A stretch of 8,429 nucleotides of DNA. Source: Oscillospiraceae bacterium (GTDB lineage: Bacteria > Bacillota > Clostridia > Oscillospirales > UBA929). The position numbers were made by a program, and so were the translations under genes. A model generated the notes under the pieces. That model saw nothing but the letters and a program-made list of their open reading frames with translations, was not told where the DNA came from and made no database searches. The stretch is from NCBI GenBank assembly GCA_031289065.1, contig JAITQI010000183.1, forward strand, positions 1 through 8,429. The letters run 5' to 3'. Each line of letters begins with the position of its first letter. Position 1 is the first letter of the stretch. Of the stretch, positions 1 to 5,911 are shown in pieces.

Positions 1-1079
1 TCTGCCCGGTGTCGGCCAAGACCGGCAGCGGCGTGGAACGCCTGCTGGAAATGGTCATCCTCACCGCCGACATGGCCGACATGAAGGCCAACCCCAACCG
101 CCCGGCCCGGGGCAGCGTCATCGAGGCCAGGCTGGACAAAGGGCGCGGCCCGGTGGCCACCCTGCTGGTGCAAAACGGCACCCTCAACCAGGGGGACATC
201 ATCATCGCCGGCAAGACGGTGGGCCGTGTGCGCGCCATGAACGACGACAAGGGCCGCCGTTTGGAACACGCGGGCCCCGCGGTGCCGGTGGAGATCATCG
301 GCCTGTCCGAAGTGCCCGAGGCGGGGGATCAGTTCCACGCCGTGGCCGACGAGCGCATGGCCCGGGAGCTGGTGGAGCAACGCAAGCAGCACGAGCGGGA
401 CGAAAACGCCCGCCCCACCCAGCAGAAGGTCACCCTGGAGGATTTGTTCGCCCAGATTCAGGAGGGGCAGATCAAAGACCTCAACCTGATTGTCAAGGCC
501 GACGTCCAGGGCTCCGCGGAGGCCCTGAAGGCCTCTTTGGAAAAACTGTCCAACGAAGAGGTGCGGGTGCGGGTCATCCACAACGCCGTGGGCGCGGTCA
601 ACGAGTCCGACGTCCTCCTGGCGGCCACCACCTCCGCCATTATCATCGGCTTCAACGTCCGCCCCGACCCGTCGGCCCGGGAAAACGCCGAGCGGGCGGG
701 TGTCGATCTGCGGCTCTATCGGGTCATCTACGAGGCCATTGAGGAGACCGAGGCCGCCATGAAGGGCCTGCTGGCGCCCCAGTACAAAGAGGTCACCCTG
801 GGCCGGGCCGAGGTGCGCCAGGTGTTCAAGGTCACCGGCGTGGGCACCGTGGCCGGCAGCTATGTCCTGGACGGCAAAATGGCCCGTTCGGCCAAAGTCC
901 GCGTCGTCCGGAGCGGCATCGTCGTCCACGACGGAGACCTGGCCTCCCTCAAACGCTTCAAAGAAGACGCCAAAGAAGTGGCCGCCGGCTACGAATGCGG
1001 CATCGGCGTAGAACGCTTCAACGACATCAAAGAAGGCGACATCATCGAAGCCTTCATCATCGAAGAAATCGCAAGATAA
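1..1079 (+). CDS. infB: Translation initiation factor IF-2, C-terminal part (5' end outside window)
   Basis: IF-2 is the GTPase that brings fMet-tRNA to the 30S subunit and promotes subunit joining. The reading frame (first full codon at base 3) enters at the end of the G domain: CPVSAKTGSG contains the G5 SAK motif. Next come the domain II beta-barrel (roughly visible residues 35-120, ending near IIGLSEVPEAGDQF), a charged linker, the IF-2 domain 3 alpha/beta fold beginning IKDLNLIVKADVQGSAEALK (about 155-260), and the C-terminal fMet-tRNA-binding barrel (VGTVAGSYVLDGK to GYECGIGVERFNDIKEGDII). The C-terminus EEIAR and the TAA at 1077-1079 match the usual end of the family, so only the N-terminal part is missing. 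A GTG at base 9 is internal and not the start. The downstream genes fit the conserved nusA-infB-rbfA operon. Identification is secure. Confidence 0.97.
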   Translation, partial: CPVSAKTGSGVERLLEMVILTADMADMKANPNRPARGSVIEARLDKGRGPVATLLVQNGTLNQGDIIIAGKTVGRVRAMNDDKGRRLEHAGPAVPVEIIGLSEVPEAGDQFHAVADERMARELVEQRKQHERDENARPTQQKVTLEDLFAQIQEGQIKDLNLIVKADVQGSAEALKASLEKLSNEEVRVRVIHNAVGAVNESDVLLAATTSAIIIGFNVRPDPSARENAERAGVDLRLYRVIYEAIEETEAAMKGLLAPQYKEVTLGRAEVRQVFKVTGVGTVAGSYVLDGKMARSAKVRVVRSGIVVHDGDLASLKRFKEDAKEVAAGYECGIGVERFNDIKEGDIIEAFIIEEIAR

Positions 1080-1089
1080 AGAAAAAAGA

Positions 1090-1145
1090 ATCGCGCCGCG
1101 ATACCAAAATTCTTAATTCTTAATTTTTAATTTTTAATGTTTAAT
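1090..1145. repeat. A/T heptad array with mini-hairpin (copy 1)
   Basis: A small palindrome ATCGC-GCC-GCGAT (1090-1102) is followed by five consecutive 7-bp units: TCTTAAT at 1111-1117 and 1118-1124, TTTTAAT at 1125-1131 and 1132-1138, and GTTTAAT at 1139-1145. The composition is very different from the GC-rich genes on either side. The array ends 12 nt before the rbfA ribosome site, so it forms part of the infB-rbfA spacer or the rbfA leader. The same unit recurs before glgB. Function is unknown; it could be a dispersed repeat or an A/T-rich promoter-enhancing tract. Confidence 0.75.
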
Positions 1146-1157
1146 TGTTCCGACCAC

Positions 1158-1164
1158 AAGGAGG
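1158..1164 (+). promoter_or_regulatory. Ribosome binding site fixing the rbfA start
   Basis: AAGGAGG lies 5 nt before the ATG at 1170. This favours 1170 over the in-frame ATG at 1137, which sits inside the heptad repeat array and has no ribosome site. Confidence 0.85.
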
Positions 1165-1169
1165 AACCC

Positions 1170-1544
1170 ATGCCGTCTGACAACCGGATGCAGAAGATCA
1201 ATGAGGAAATATTGCGGGAGCTGTCCCGCCTGGTGGGTTCGCTGAAGGACCCCCGGGTGCAGGGCCTGGTCAGCCTGACCCACGTGGAGGCCGCCCGGGA
1301 CTTGAGCCGGGCCAAGGTGTCCGTCAGCGTCCTGGGGGACGAGGAGGCCGCCCGGGATGTGGCCCGGGGTCTCAAATCGGCCTCCGGCTTTCTGCGCCAT
1401 GAATTGGCCGTCTCCCTCAACCTGCGCTACACCCCCCAGCTGCAATTCCTCATCGACGACTCCCTGGCCCGGGGCGCGCATATCTACGAACTCCTCGCCC
1501 GGGTCGCCCCCAAGGAAGAGGCGCAACAGGAAGACACGGAATAA
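1170..1544 (+). CDS. rbfA: 30S ribosome-binding factor A
   Basis: RbfA is a small KH-type RNA-binding protein that binds the pre-30S subunit and helps mature the 5' end of 16S rRNA; it is also needed for growth in the cold. The 124-residue product has the usual family length. It begins with an amphipathic helix (RMQKINEEILRELSRLV), then the beta/alpha KH segment (VQGLVSLTHVEAARDLSRAK, SVSVLG) and the family-typical C-terminal part (LRHELAVSLNLRYTPQL, then IDDSLARGAHIYELL). The start at 1170 was chosen for its AAGGAGG site; the upstream in-frame ATG would add 11 residues encoded largely by a repeat. It follows infB directly, as in most bacteria. A terminator-like hairpin follows 7 nt after its stop, so it may be the last gene of some transcripts. 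Confidence 0.95.
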   Translation: MPSDNRMQKINEEILRELSRLVGSLKDPRVQGLVSLTHVEAARDLSRAKVSVSVLGDEEAARDVARGLKSASGFLRHELAVSLNLRYTPQLQFLIDDSLARGAHIYELLARVAPKEEAQQEDTE

Positions 1545-1551
1545 AAACACA

Positions 1552-1581
1552 GGGCCGATGACAGCATCGGCCCCTATTTTT
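1552..1581 (+). terminator. Intrinsic terminator or attenuator between rbfA and nrnA
   Basis: A perfect 9-bp stem GGGCCGATG (1552-1560) / CATCGGCCC (1565-1573) with a 4-nt ACAG loop is followed by CTATTTTT. This is a textbook rho-independent terminator. A second, weaker GC stem GGGGCC (1587-1592) / GGCCCC (1598-1603) follows before the nrnA ribosome site. The position inside a conserved operon suggests partial termination that sets the ratio of infB-rbfA to nrnA-truB-ribF expression. I see no clear new promoter between it and nrnA. Confidence 0.8.
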
Positions 1582-1628
1582 GTAAAGGGGCCCAACCGGC
1601 CCCCACAGAAGAAACGAGGAACGGCCAT

Positions 1629-2591
1629 ATGACCATTCGCGAGGCGGCCCGGCTTTTGGCCGGGCTGGATTGTATCTACCTGCTCACCCATCAGCGCCCC
1701 GACGGGGATACGCTGGGGTCGGCGGCGGGGTTGTGCGCCGGGCTGCGCGCCCTGGGCAAGACCGCCTTCGTGCTGCCCAATCCGGACATCACCCCCCGTT
1801 ACAGGCCCTACGCCGCCCCCTACCTGGCCGACAGCCAAGCCCCCCCCGAGGGCGCTGTGCTGGTGTCGGTGGATGTGGCCGCGCCGACGCTCCTGCCGCC
1901 GGGCTACCGCCCCCTGGCCGGAGAGGTGACCCTGTCCGTCGATCACCACCCCACCAACCCCCGGTTCGCCCGCAACAACCTCGTTATGCCCGGCCGAGCG
2001 GCCACCGGGGAGATCATCTTCTCCCTGCTCCGGGCCCTCGGCGTCCCCCTCTCCCGGGACATCGCCCTGCCCCTCTACCTGGCCGTGTCCACCGACACAG
2101 GCTGTTTCCGCTATACCAACACCACCGCCTTCACCCACCGGGTGGCCGCCGCCCTGCTGGCCACCGGCATCGACTGCGACGCCCTCCACACTGAAATGTT
2201 CGAGTCCAAGTCCCGGGCCCGCCTCAAGGTGGAGGCCCTGCTCATTGACAACATGGCCTTTTACCAAAACGGCGCCGTGGCCCTGGGCTGTCTCACCGCC
2301 GCCGAGCTGACCGCCCTGGGCGCCGCCGAGGACGATGTGGACAACATCTCCGCCCTCTCCCGCCAAATCGAGGGGGTGGAAATCGGCGCGGTGCTCCGGG
2401 AGGTGTCGGCCAGCGTGTGCAAGCTGTCGGTGCGCACCTCCACCAAGTGGGAGGCCAACCGCCTCTGCGCCCTGTTGGGCGGCGGCGGGCATGAGCGGGC
2501 GGCGGGGGCCAAGGTCCCCGGCGGCATGGAAACGGCCAAACAGGCTGTGTTGCAAGCCTTCAAAACATACTTGGGCGTGGACGAGCTGTGA
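1629..2591 (+). CDS. nrnA: DHH/DHHA1 phosphoesterase, NrnA-type nanoRNase/pAp phosphatase
   Basis: NrnA-type enzymes degrade 2-5 nt RNA fragments and, in several Firmicutes, dephosphorylate 3'-phosphoadenosine 5'-phosphate. They replace the Orn oligoribonuclease of proteobacteria. The 320-residue product has the expected length and metal-binding motifs: H21 and RPDGD (D25, D27), SVDVA (D82), the DHH signature at 105-107, and STDTG (D156). The C-terminal DHHA1 substrate-binding domain carries GGGGHERAAG at 284-293. The ATG at 1629 has GAGGA 8 nt upstream. The last codons overlap truB by 4 nt. Position between rbfA and truB is the conserved Firmicute arrangement. Family assignment is firm; the exact substrate preference (nanoRNA, pAp or a cyclic-di-nucleotide product) cannot be read from sequence alone. 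Confidence 0.92.
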   Translation: MTIREAARLLAGLDCIYLLTHQRPDGDTLGSAAGLCAGLRALGKTAFVLPNPDITPRYRPYAAPYLADSQAPPEGAVLVSVDVAAPTLLPPGYRPLAGEVTLSVDHHPTNPRFARNNLVMPGRAATGEIIFSLLRALGVPLSRDIALPLYLAVSTDTGCFRYTNTTAFTHRVAAALLATGIDCDALHTEMFESKSRARLKVEALLIDNMAFYQNGAVALGCLTAAELTALGAAEDDVDNISALSRQIEGVEIGAVLREVSASVCKLSVRTSTKWEANRLCALLGGGGHERAAGAKVPGGMETAKQAVLQAFKTYLGVDEL

Positions 2592-3478
2592 ACGGCGTGC
2601 TGGTGGTGGACAAGCCCCGGGATCACACCTCCCACGATGTGGTGGCCCGTCTGCGGGGGATGCTCCGGCAGCGGCGGATCGGCCACGGGGGCACCCTGGA
2701 TCCCATGGCCACCGGCGTACTGCCCGCGCTGGTGGGCCGCGCCACCCGGGCCAGCGAATACCTCCTGGGCGACAAGGAATATCTGGCCGAACTGACCTTC
2801 GGCCTTTCCACCGATACCCATGACATCACCGGCCTGGTGACCGAAACCCGGACGGCTCGCCCCACCCGCGAGGAGACCCTGGCCGCCCTGGCCGAATTTA
2901 CCGGGCCCCAGGAACAGATCCCCCCCATGGTGTCGGCGGTCAAAATCGGCGGCGCCAAGCTGTACGAACTGCACCGGCGCGGCCTGGAAGTGGAGCGCCC
3001 GGCCCGGCCCATTCAGGTGTACGCCCTCACCCTGGAGGCCTTCTCCGGCGACGGCTGCACCCTCCGGGCCAAGGTGTCCAAAGGAACCTACATCCGGGTG
3101 TTGGCCCACGACCTGGGGCGTCGGCTGGGCTGCCTGGCCGCCCTCTCCGCCCTGACCCGCACCGCCGCCGACCCCTTCACCTTGGCCCAGGCCCACCCCC
3201 TTGACGACATCGCCCAGGCGGCCCGTGAGGGCCGGGTGGAGGACTGGATTCTGCCGGTGGACAGCCTGTTTGCCGCCCACCCGGCCCTTACGGTGAACGC
3301 CCGAACCGAGGCCATGTGCCGCAACGGGGCCCCCTTCCCGGCCCCGGAAACCCTCCCGCCGGACGCCCCCTGCCGGGTCTACGCCCCGGACGGGACCTTT
3401 TTGCTGTTGGGCCGCACCCAAGCCCGGGACGGGCGGTTGTATGTATACACCGAAAAGAGCTTCTTTGAGCCGCAATAA
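2588..3478 (+). CDS. truB: tRNA pseudouridine(55) synthase
   Basis: TruB converts U55 in the T-arm of tRNAs to pseudouridine and also acts as a tRNA folding chaperone. The 296-residue protein opens with the typical NGVLVVDKP. The catalytic motif GHGGTLDPMATGVL has the nucleophile at D38. Further signatures are IPPMVSAVKIGGAKLYELHR (111-130) and SKGTYIRVLAHDLG (164-177). A C-terminal part of about 80 residues (from VDSL to the end) fits the size and place of the small C-terminal RNA-binding domain. The start is a GTG at 2588-2590 overlapping the nrnA stop (GTGA), with only a weak ribosome site, which suggests translation coupled to nrnA. The N-terminus aligns well with the usual family start, so no upstream start is needed. 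Confidence 0.96.
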   Translation: MNGVLVVDKPRDHTSHDVVARLRGMLRQRRIGHGGTLDPMATGVLPALVGRATRASEYLLGDKEYLAELTFGLSTDTHDITGLVTETRTARPTREETLAALAEFTGPQEQIPPMVSAVKIGGAKLYELHRRGLEVERPARPIQVYALTLEAFSGDGCTLRAKVSKGTYIRVLAHDLGRRLGCLAALSALTRTAADPFTLAQAHPLDDIAQAAREGRVEDWILPVDSLFAAHPALTVNARTEAMCRNGAPFPAPETLPPDAPCRVYAPDGTFLLLGRTQARDGRLYVYTEKSFFEPQ

Positions 3479-3498
3479 CAAAAAAGGGGGGCTTTCCC

Positions 3499-4452
3499 AT
3501 GTCTGAAGGCCGCGCCATTGCCTTGGGATTCTTTGACGGCGTACATCTCGGCCACGGGGCGCTGCTGCGGCGCACCGTGGAGGCGGCGGGCCGGGGCGGA
3601 CTGTCCTCCTGCGCCCTGACCTTTGACCGCCACCCCGAGGCGCTGATCACCAAGACCGCCATGCCCCTGTTGCAGACCACCGGCGACCGGGCCGACCTCA
3701 TCCGGCGGCTGTACGCCGTGGACGAGGTCATCTTCGCCCATTTTGAAGACAGCCTGATGCGGATGCCCTGGCGGCAGTTTTTGACCGACATGCTCATCGG
3801 GCGGTTCCAAGCCGCCCACCTGGTGGCGGGGTACGACTTCCATTTCGGCCACCGGGGGGAGGGCAACCCCGAACGTCTCGCCGAGGAATGCGCCCGGCTG
3901 GGGGTGGGGTGCGACATCATCCCCCGGGTGGAGCTGGCGGGGATCACGGTCAGCTCCACCTATATCCGCAAGCTGGTCGCCCAGGGGGACATGGAGCGGG
4001 CGGCGCTGTTCCTGGGTCACCCCTACAGCCTGTCCGGCGTGGTGACGCGGGGCCGCCAATTGGGGGCCTCCCTGGGCGCGCCCACCGTCAACCTCCCCCT
4101 CCCGGAAGGCCTGCAATGCCCGGCCCACGGCGTGTATGTCAGCGTCTGCCACGTGGGGGGCAACGCCCTGCCCGCCGTGACCGACGTCGGCCTCAAACCC
4201 ACCGTCTCCCTCCGCCGGGAAGCCGCCCTCGAAACGCACATCCTGGACTTCGAGGGCAACCTGTACGGCCAAAGCATCCGGGTGGATCTGCTGAAATTCC
4301 TGCGCCCCGAGCGCCTCTTCCCCTCCACAGAGGAACTGCGGGAACAGATCGACCGCGACATCCGCGCCGCCCGCGCCACCCACGAAAACAGCGCGGCGGA
4401 TAAGGCCGAATCAACGGAAAGGCGGGGTCATACAGGCTGTACACAGACCTGA
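3499..4452 (+). CDS. ribF: Bifunctional riboflavin kinase / FAD synthetase
   Basis: RibF makes FMN from riboflavin and then FAD from FMN. The N-terminal FAD synthetase domain shows the nucleotidyltransferase motif LGFFDGVHLGHG (9-20, HxGH at 16-19), TFDRHPE (41-47), GYDFHFGHRGEGN (111-123) and SSTYIRKLVAQGD (152-164). The riboflavin kinase domain follows: GRQLGASLGAPTVNL (185-199), TDVGLKPTV (228-236) and ETHILDFEGNLYGQ (245-258), ending near residue 290. The ATG at 3499 follows a G-rich site at about 3485-3491. The last 25 or so residues (after RAARATHE) are polar, resemble no family feature and overlap the likely true N-terminus of the next gene, which hints at a small change at this junction. 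The usual neighbour rpsO is not present here. Confidence 0.95.
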   Translation: MSEGRAIALGFFDGVHLGHGALLRRTVEAAGRGGLSSCALTFDRHPEALITKTAMPLLQTTGDRADLIRRLYAVDEVIFAHFEDSLMRMPWRQFLTDMLIGRFQAAHLVAGYDFHFGHRGEGNPERLAEECARLGVGCDIIPRVELAGITVSSTYIRKLVAQGDMERAALFLGHPYSLSGVVTRGRQLGASLGAPTVNLPLPEGLQCPAHGVYVSVCHVGGNALPAVTDVGLKPTVSLRREAALETHILDFEGNLYGQSIRVDLLKFLRPERLFPSTEELREQIDRDIRAARATHENSAADKAESTERRGHTGCTQT

Positions 4453-4463
4453 CGAAAAAGGCG

Positions 4464-4847
4464 ATGCGTATCGCCTTTGACGCCCACAGGGAGCAGACGG
4501 ACAAAAGCGGCTTGCCGTATATCTTTCATCCGATTCATTTGGCCGAGGGCATGGAGACGGAGGCGGAAATCTGCGTCGCCCTGCTGCACGACGTGGTCGA
4601 GGATACGGACACGACGCTTGACGATTTGCGCCGCGTGGGATTCCCCCCTCGGATTGTGGACGCCCTGTCGCTACTCACCCACGCCGACGGCGTCGATTAC
4701 ATGGACTACGTCGCGAGGATACGGGAAACCCCCCTGGCCGCAAAAGTAAAACTGGCGGACTTGCGTCACAACAGCGACGCCACGCGCCTCCCCGCCCTCG
4801 ACGAAAAAAGCCCGCCAGCGCCTGAAAAAATACCACCAAGCGATTGA
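4464..4847 (+). CDS. RelA/SpoT-like HD-domain hydrolase, apparently degraded at both ends
   Basis: The 127-residue frame resembles the hydrolase domain of RelA/SpoT proteins and the stand-alone HD proteins related to it. Such enzymes use a metal to cleave nucleotide phosphates such as (p)ppGpp; the substrate here is unknown. Visible residues are YIFHP (H22), LLHDVVEDTD (HD 42-43, ED 46-47) and VKLADLRHN (D99, N103). The ATG at 4464 has only AAAAAGG 2 nt upstream, too close to act, and it cuts into the first helix: the same frame upstream reads YTDLTKKA, which looks like real protein, but offers no ATG, GTG or TTG before a stop at 4401 (a CTG is at 4437). The C-terminus (SPPAPEKIPPSD) is out of frame from an A6 run. 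It may be a pseudogene, or it may be intact if the A run is a sequencing error and translation begins at CTG. Confidence 0.75.
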   Translation: MRIAFDAHREQTDKSGLPYIFHPIHLAEGMETEAEICVALLHDVVEDTDTTLDDLRRVGFPPRIVDALSLLTHADGVDYMDYVARIRETPLAAKVKLADLRHNSDATRLPALDEKSPPAPEKIPPSD

Positions 4848-4872
4848 ACTGCTAACAACAAAGGACAATTGA
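4804..4872 (+). pseudogene. Out-of-frame C-terminal end of the HD-domain gene
   Basis: The run AAAAAA at 4804-4809 puts the HD gene out of frame. With one A fewer, the protein continues A-R-Q-R-L-K-K-Y-H-Q-A-I-E-L-L and stops at TGA 4870-4872. This is the type of basic, helical end expected after LRHNSD in this family, while the actual frame gives a proline-rich stub. The restored stop lies inside the adjacent repeat element. The change needs a +1 shift, so it does not match a standard -1 slippery heptamer. A one-base indel or sequencing error is the simplest explanation. Confidence 0.7.
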
Positions 4873-4932
4873 CAACGACGAAGCCGCTGCGCTGCGCATG
4901 GACAATTGTCCATTGTCCATTGTCCATTGTAA
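4863..4932. repeat. ATTGTCC heptad element (copy 2) between convergent genes
   Basis: Three perfect ATTGTCC units (4905-4911, 4912-4918, 4919-4925) are followed by the variant ATTGTAA (4926-4932). An inverted repeat GGACAATTG (4863-4871) / CAATTGTCC (4903-4911) encloses a GC-rich core, and the 16-bp palindrome ATGGACAATTGTCCAT spans 4898-4913. The core motif AGCCGCTGCG (4882-4891) recurs inverted in the copy at 6706-6833. The element fills the gap between the HD gene (+) and spoVT (-), where no ordinary terminator is visible, so it may act as a 3' boundary for both. Confidence 0.8.
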
Positions 4933-4945
4933 TTGCCCCCAGCCG

Positions 4946-5488
4946 TCAGCTCTCCATCTGCTTCCCCAGAAACCCCGCGACGGTTTGGGCGAGCTTGTAT
5001 TCGGTGTCCCCCAAAACGGCCGCGCCTTCGGCGATGACGAACAGCACGCAGCCGGTCACATCCCCTTCGGCGATGATGGGGGCGGCGATGCCCACCCGGT
5101 ATTTGTCCTGCCCGTCCACGATGTTGACCTGGGCGTCGCTCTGCTTGTACTGGTACACCTGACGGCTCTCCATAATGTGCTCCAGCCCCTCGCTCAGGCG
5201 TTTGTCCATGAGGTCGCGCTTGGCCGCGCCGGACACCGCGATGATCACGTCCCGGTCGCTCACGGCGGCCATAAAGCCGCTGGTTTTGTTCAGCGTCTCG
5301 CAAATCTGCGTGGCAAAAGCGGACAGCTCGCCCATGGGGGAATACTTCTTAAAAATAACTTCGCCGTCCTTGTCGGTGTAAATCTCCAGCGGGTCGCCCT
5401 CGCGGATACGCATGGTGCGGCGGATTTCTTTGGGGATGACGACCCGCCCGAGGTCGTCAATGCGCCGGACAATACCTGTGGCTTTCAA
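4946..5488 (-). CDS. spoVT: Stage V sporulation protein T (AbrB-family regulator with GAF-like domain)
   Basis: SpoVT is a forespore transcription factor that tunes sigma-G-dependent genes and spore germination. The 180-residue product is close to the length of Bacillus SpoVT. Residues 1-50 form the swapped-hairpin AbrB DNA-binding domain (MKATGIVRRIDDLGRVVIPK, then IRRTMRIREGDPLEIYTD). Residues 55-178 fit the GAF-like C-terminal domain (LSAFATQICETLNKTSGFMAAVSDRD, GIAAPIIAEGDVTGCVLFV). The start is TTG at 5488-5486 on the minus strand, supported by AGGAGGG 7 nt upstream and by the conserved MKATGIVRRIDDLGR opening. It faces the HD gene and sits behind a sigma-G-like promoter. Its full-length GAF domain separates it from short AbrB transition-state regulators. 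Confidence 0.93.
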   Translation of the reverse strand: MKATGIVRRIDDLGRVVIPKEIRRTMRIREGDPLEIYTDKDGEVIFKKYSPMGELSAFATQICETLNKTSGFMAAVSDRDVIIAVSGAAKRDLMDKRLSEGLEHIMESRQVYQYKQSDAQVNIVDGQDKYRVGIAAPIIAEGDVTGCVLFVIAEGAAVLGDTEYKLAQTVAGFLGKQMES

Positions 5489-5495
5489 TGTGGAA

Positions 5496-5502
5496 CCCTC
5501 CT
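5496..5502 (-). promoter_or_regulatory. Ribosome binding site supporting a TTG start for spoVT
   Basis: On the minus strand AGGAGGG lies 7 nt before TTG (5488-5486). The strong site and the family-conserved N-terminus together fix this non-ATG start. Confidence 0.85.
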
Positions 5503-5522
5503 GCGTTTTCGGATTTCCCCCA

Positions 5523-5551
5523 TAGTATCCGTAAGAATTGCCAGTTTATGC
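5523..5551 (-). promoter_or_regulatory. Candidate sigma-G promoter of spoVT
   Basis: Minus-strand reading gives GCATA (-35, bases 5551-5547), a 17-nt spacer and GATACTA (-10, bases 5529-5523). This resembles the forespore sigma-G pattern (GHATR, about 18 nt, CATWHTA) with one mismatch in the -10. Bacillus spoVT is known to be sigma-G-dependent. The -10 is 34 nt before the TTG start, leaving room for the ribosome site. No good sigma-A -35 is spaced correctly from the TACTAT sequence. Start-site mapping would decide. Confidence 0.5.
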
Positions 5552-5809
5552 AGATGCTGTCCTTGGGAGGTTTTTCATGGCGGATACGGTTTTGCGCGAT
5601 CCGTCCCGCCCCAAGGCTTGCCCGCGACCATCGGGCTCAACGTCCTCGCCCGCCTCACATCGGACTTGTCTTGCTGTTGAATTCGCCGCGAAATCAACGG
5701 GACGTGTAGGTTTTCCCTTGGGACGCTGTGCGAGAGCGGTTGTCACTTTTTCGGCCTGTTCCCTTTTGGGAGAAGCGAGCGGCGAAAAAGGGCGGCGATT
5801 CTTTTGGTG
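5552..5809. other. Unassigned region with inverted repeats and a doubtful 77-codon frame
   Basis: No recognised gene lies here. On the plus strand an ATG at 5577 with GGGAGG 6 nt upstream opens a 77-residue frame ending at TGA 5808-5810 (MADTVLRDPSRPKACP at the start, FSACSLLGEASGEKG near the end). It has no known motif and a low-complexity Ser/Pro/Arg-rich first half. Nested inverted repeats are present: CTTTTTCG (5746-5753) / CGAAAAAG (5783-5790), with CCC-TTTT-GGG (5761-5770) inside. A strong terminator follows at once. The segment could be a small RNA, the leader of a lost gene, a tiny protein gene, or simply the spacer between spoVT and the terminator. I cannot choose between these from one sequence. 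Confidence 0.4.
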
Positions 5810-5857
5810 AAAAAGCGGGGGAAAACGCGTTTCAGCGCGTTCTTCCCCCGCTTTTTT
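5810..5857. terminator. Strong bidirectional intrinsic terminator
   Basis: A 15-bp stem with a single bulged C (C5842) and loop TTTCAG (5830-5835) is built on GCGGGGG (5815-5821) pairing with CCCCCGC (5845-5851). Five A residues precede the stem and six T residues follow it, so it works on both strands. On the minus strand it ends the xre transcript about 55 nt after its stop codon. On the plus strand it would end any transcript crossing 5552-5809. Confidence 0.9.
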
Positions 5858-5876
5858 GATTCGGTTCTCCGGGCGT

Positions 5877-5911
5877 AGAAATCCATACCGACAAACTTCG
5901 TATGAATTTCT
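5877..5911. repeat. Imperfect inverted repeat at the 3' end of the xre gene
   Basis: Arms GAAAT-C-CATAC (5878-5888) and GTATG-A-ATTTC (5900-5910) pair with one mismatch around an 11-nt loop; A5877 pairs with T5911 of the xre stop codon. It lies between the xre stop and the main terminator and could be an mRNA 3' stability hairpin or a binding site. Confidence 0.5.

Noticed and set aside
1137..1169. Longer rbfA start at ATG 1137
   Set aside because: The extra codons come from the heptad repeat and there is no ribosome site, while ATG 1170 has AAGGAGG 5 nt upstream.
1134..2555. Minus-strand open frame of 473 codons opposite rbfA and nrnA
   Set aside because: It mirrors strongly conserved plus-strand genes, is Gly/Gln/His-rich with no domain, and is expected from high-GC codon usage. 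Its first codons lie opposite known genes with no ribosome site of note.
2261..4383. Long minus-strand open frames (406 and 334 codons) opposite truB and ribF
   Set aside because: Same GC-bias shadow effect; Gly-rich low-complexity translations without recognisable motifs.
4803..4810. Programmed -1 frameshift at the A6 run
   Set aside because: The zero-frame codons are GAA AAA AGC, which does not place a slippery heptamer in register, and the needed shift is +1.
4898..5680. Plus-strand 260-codon frame across spoVT
   Set aside because: Its start lies in the ATTGTCC repeat (giving the LSIVHC peptide) and the rest is antisense to the well-conserved SpoVT protein.
5552..5857. Known housekeeping RNA (SRP RNA, RNase P RNA, tmRNA) or tRNA
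   Set aside because: None of the signature sequences I know for these RNAs is visible; no tRNA cloverleaf or CCA end found.
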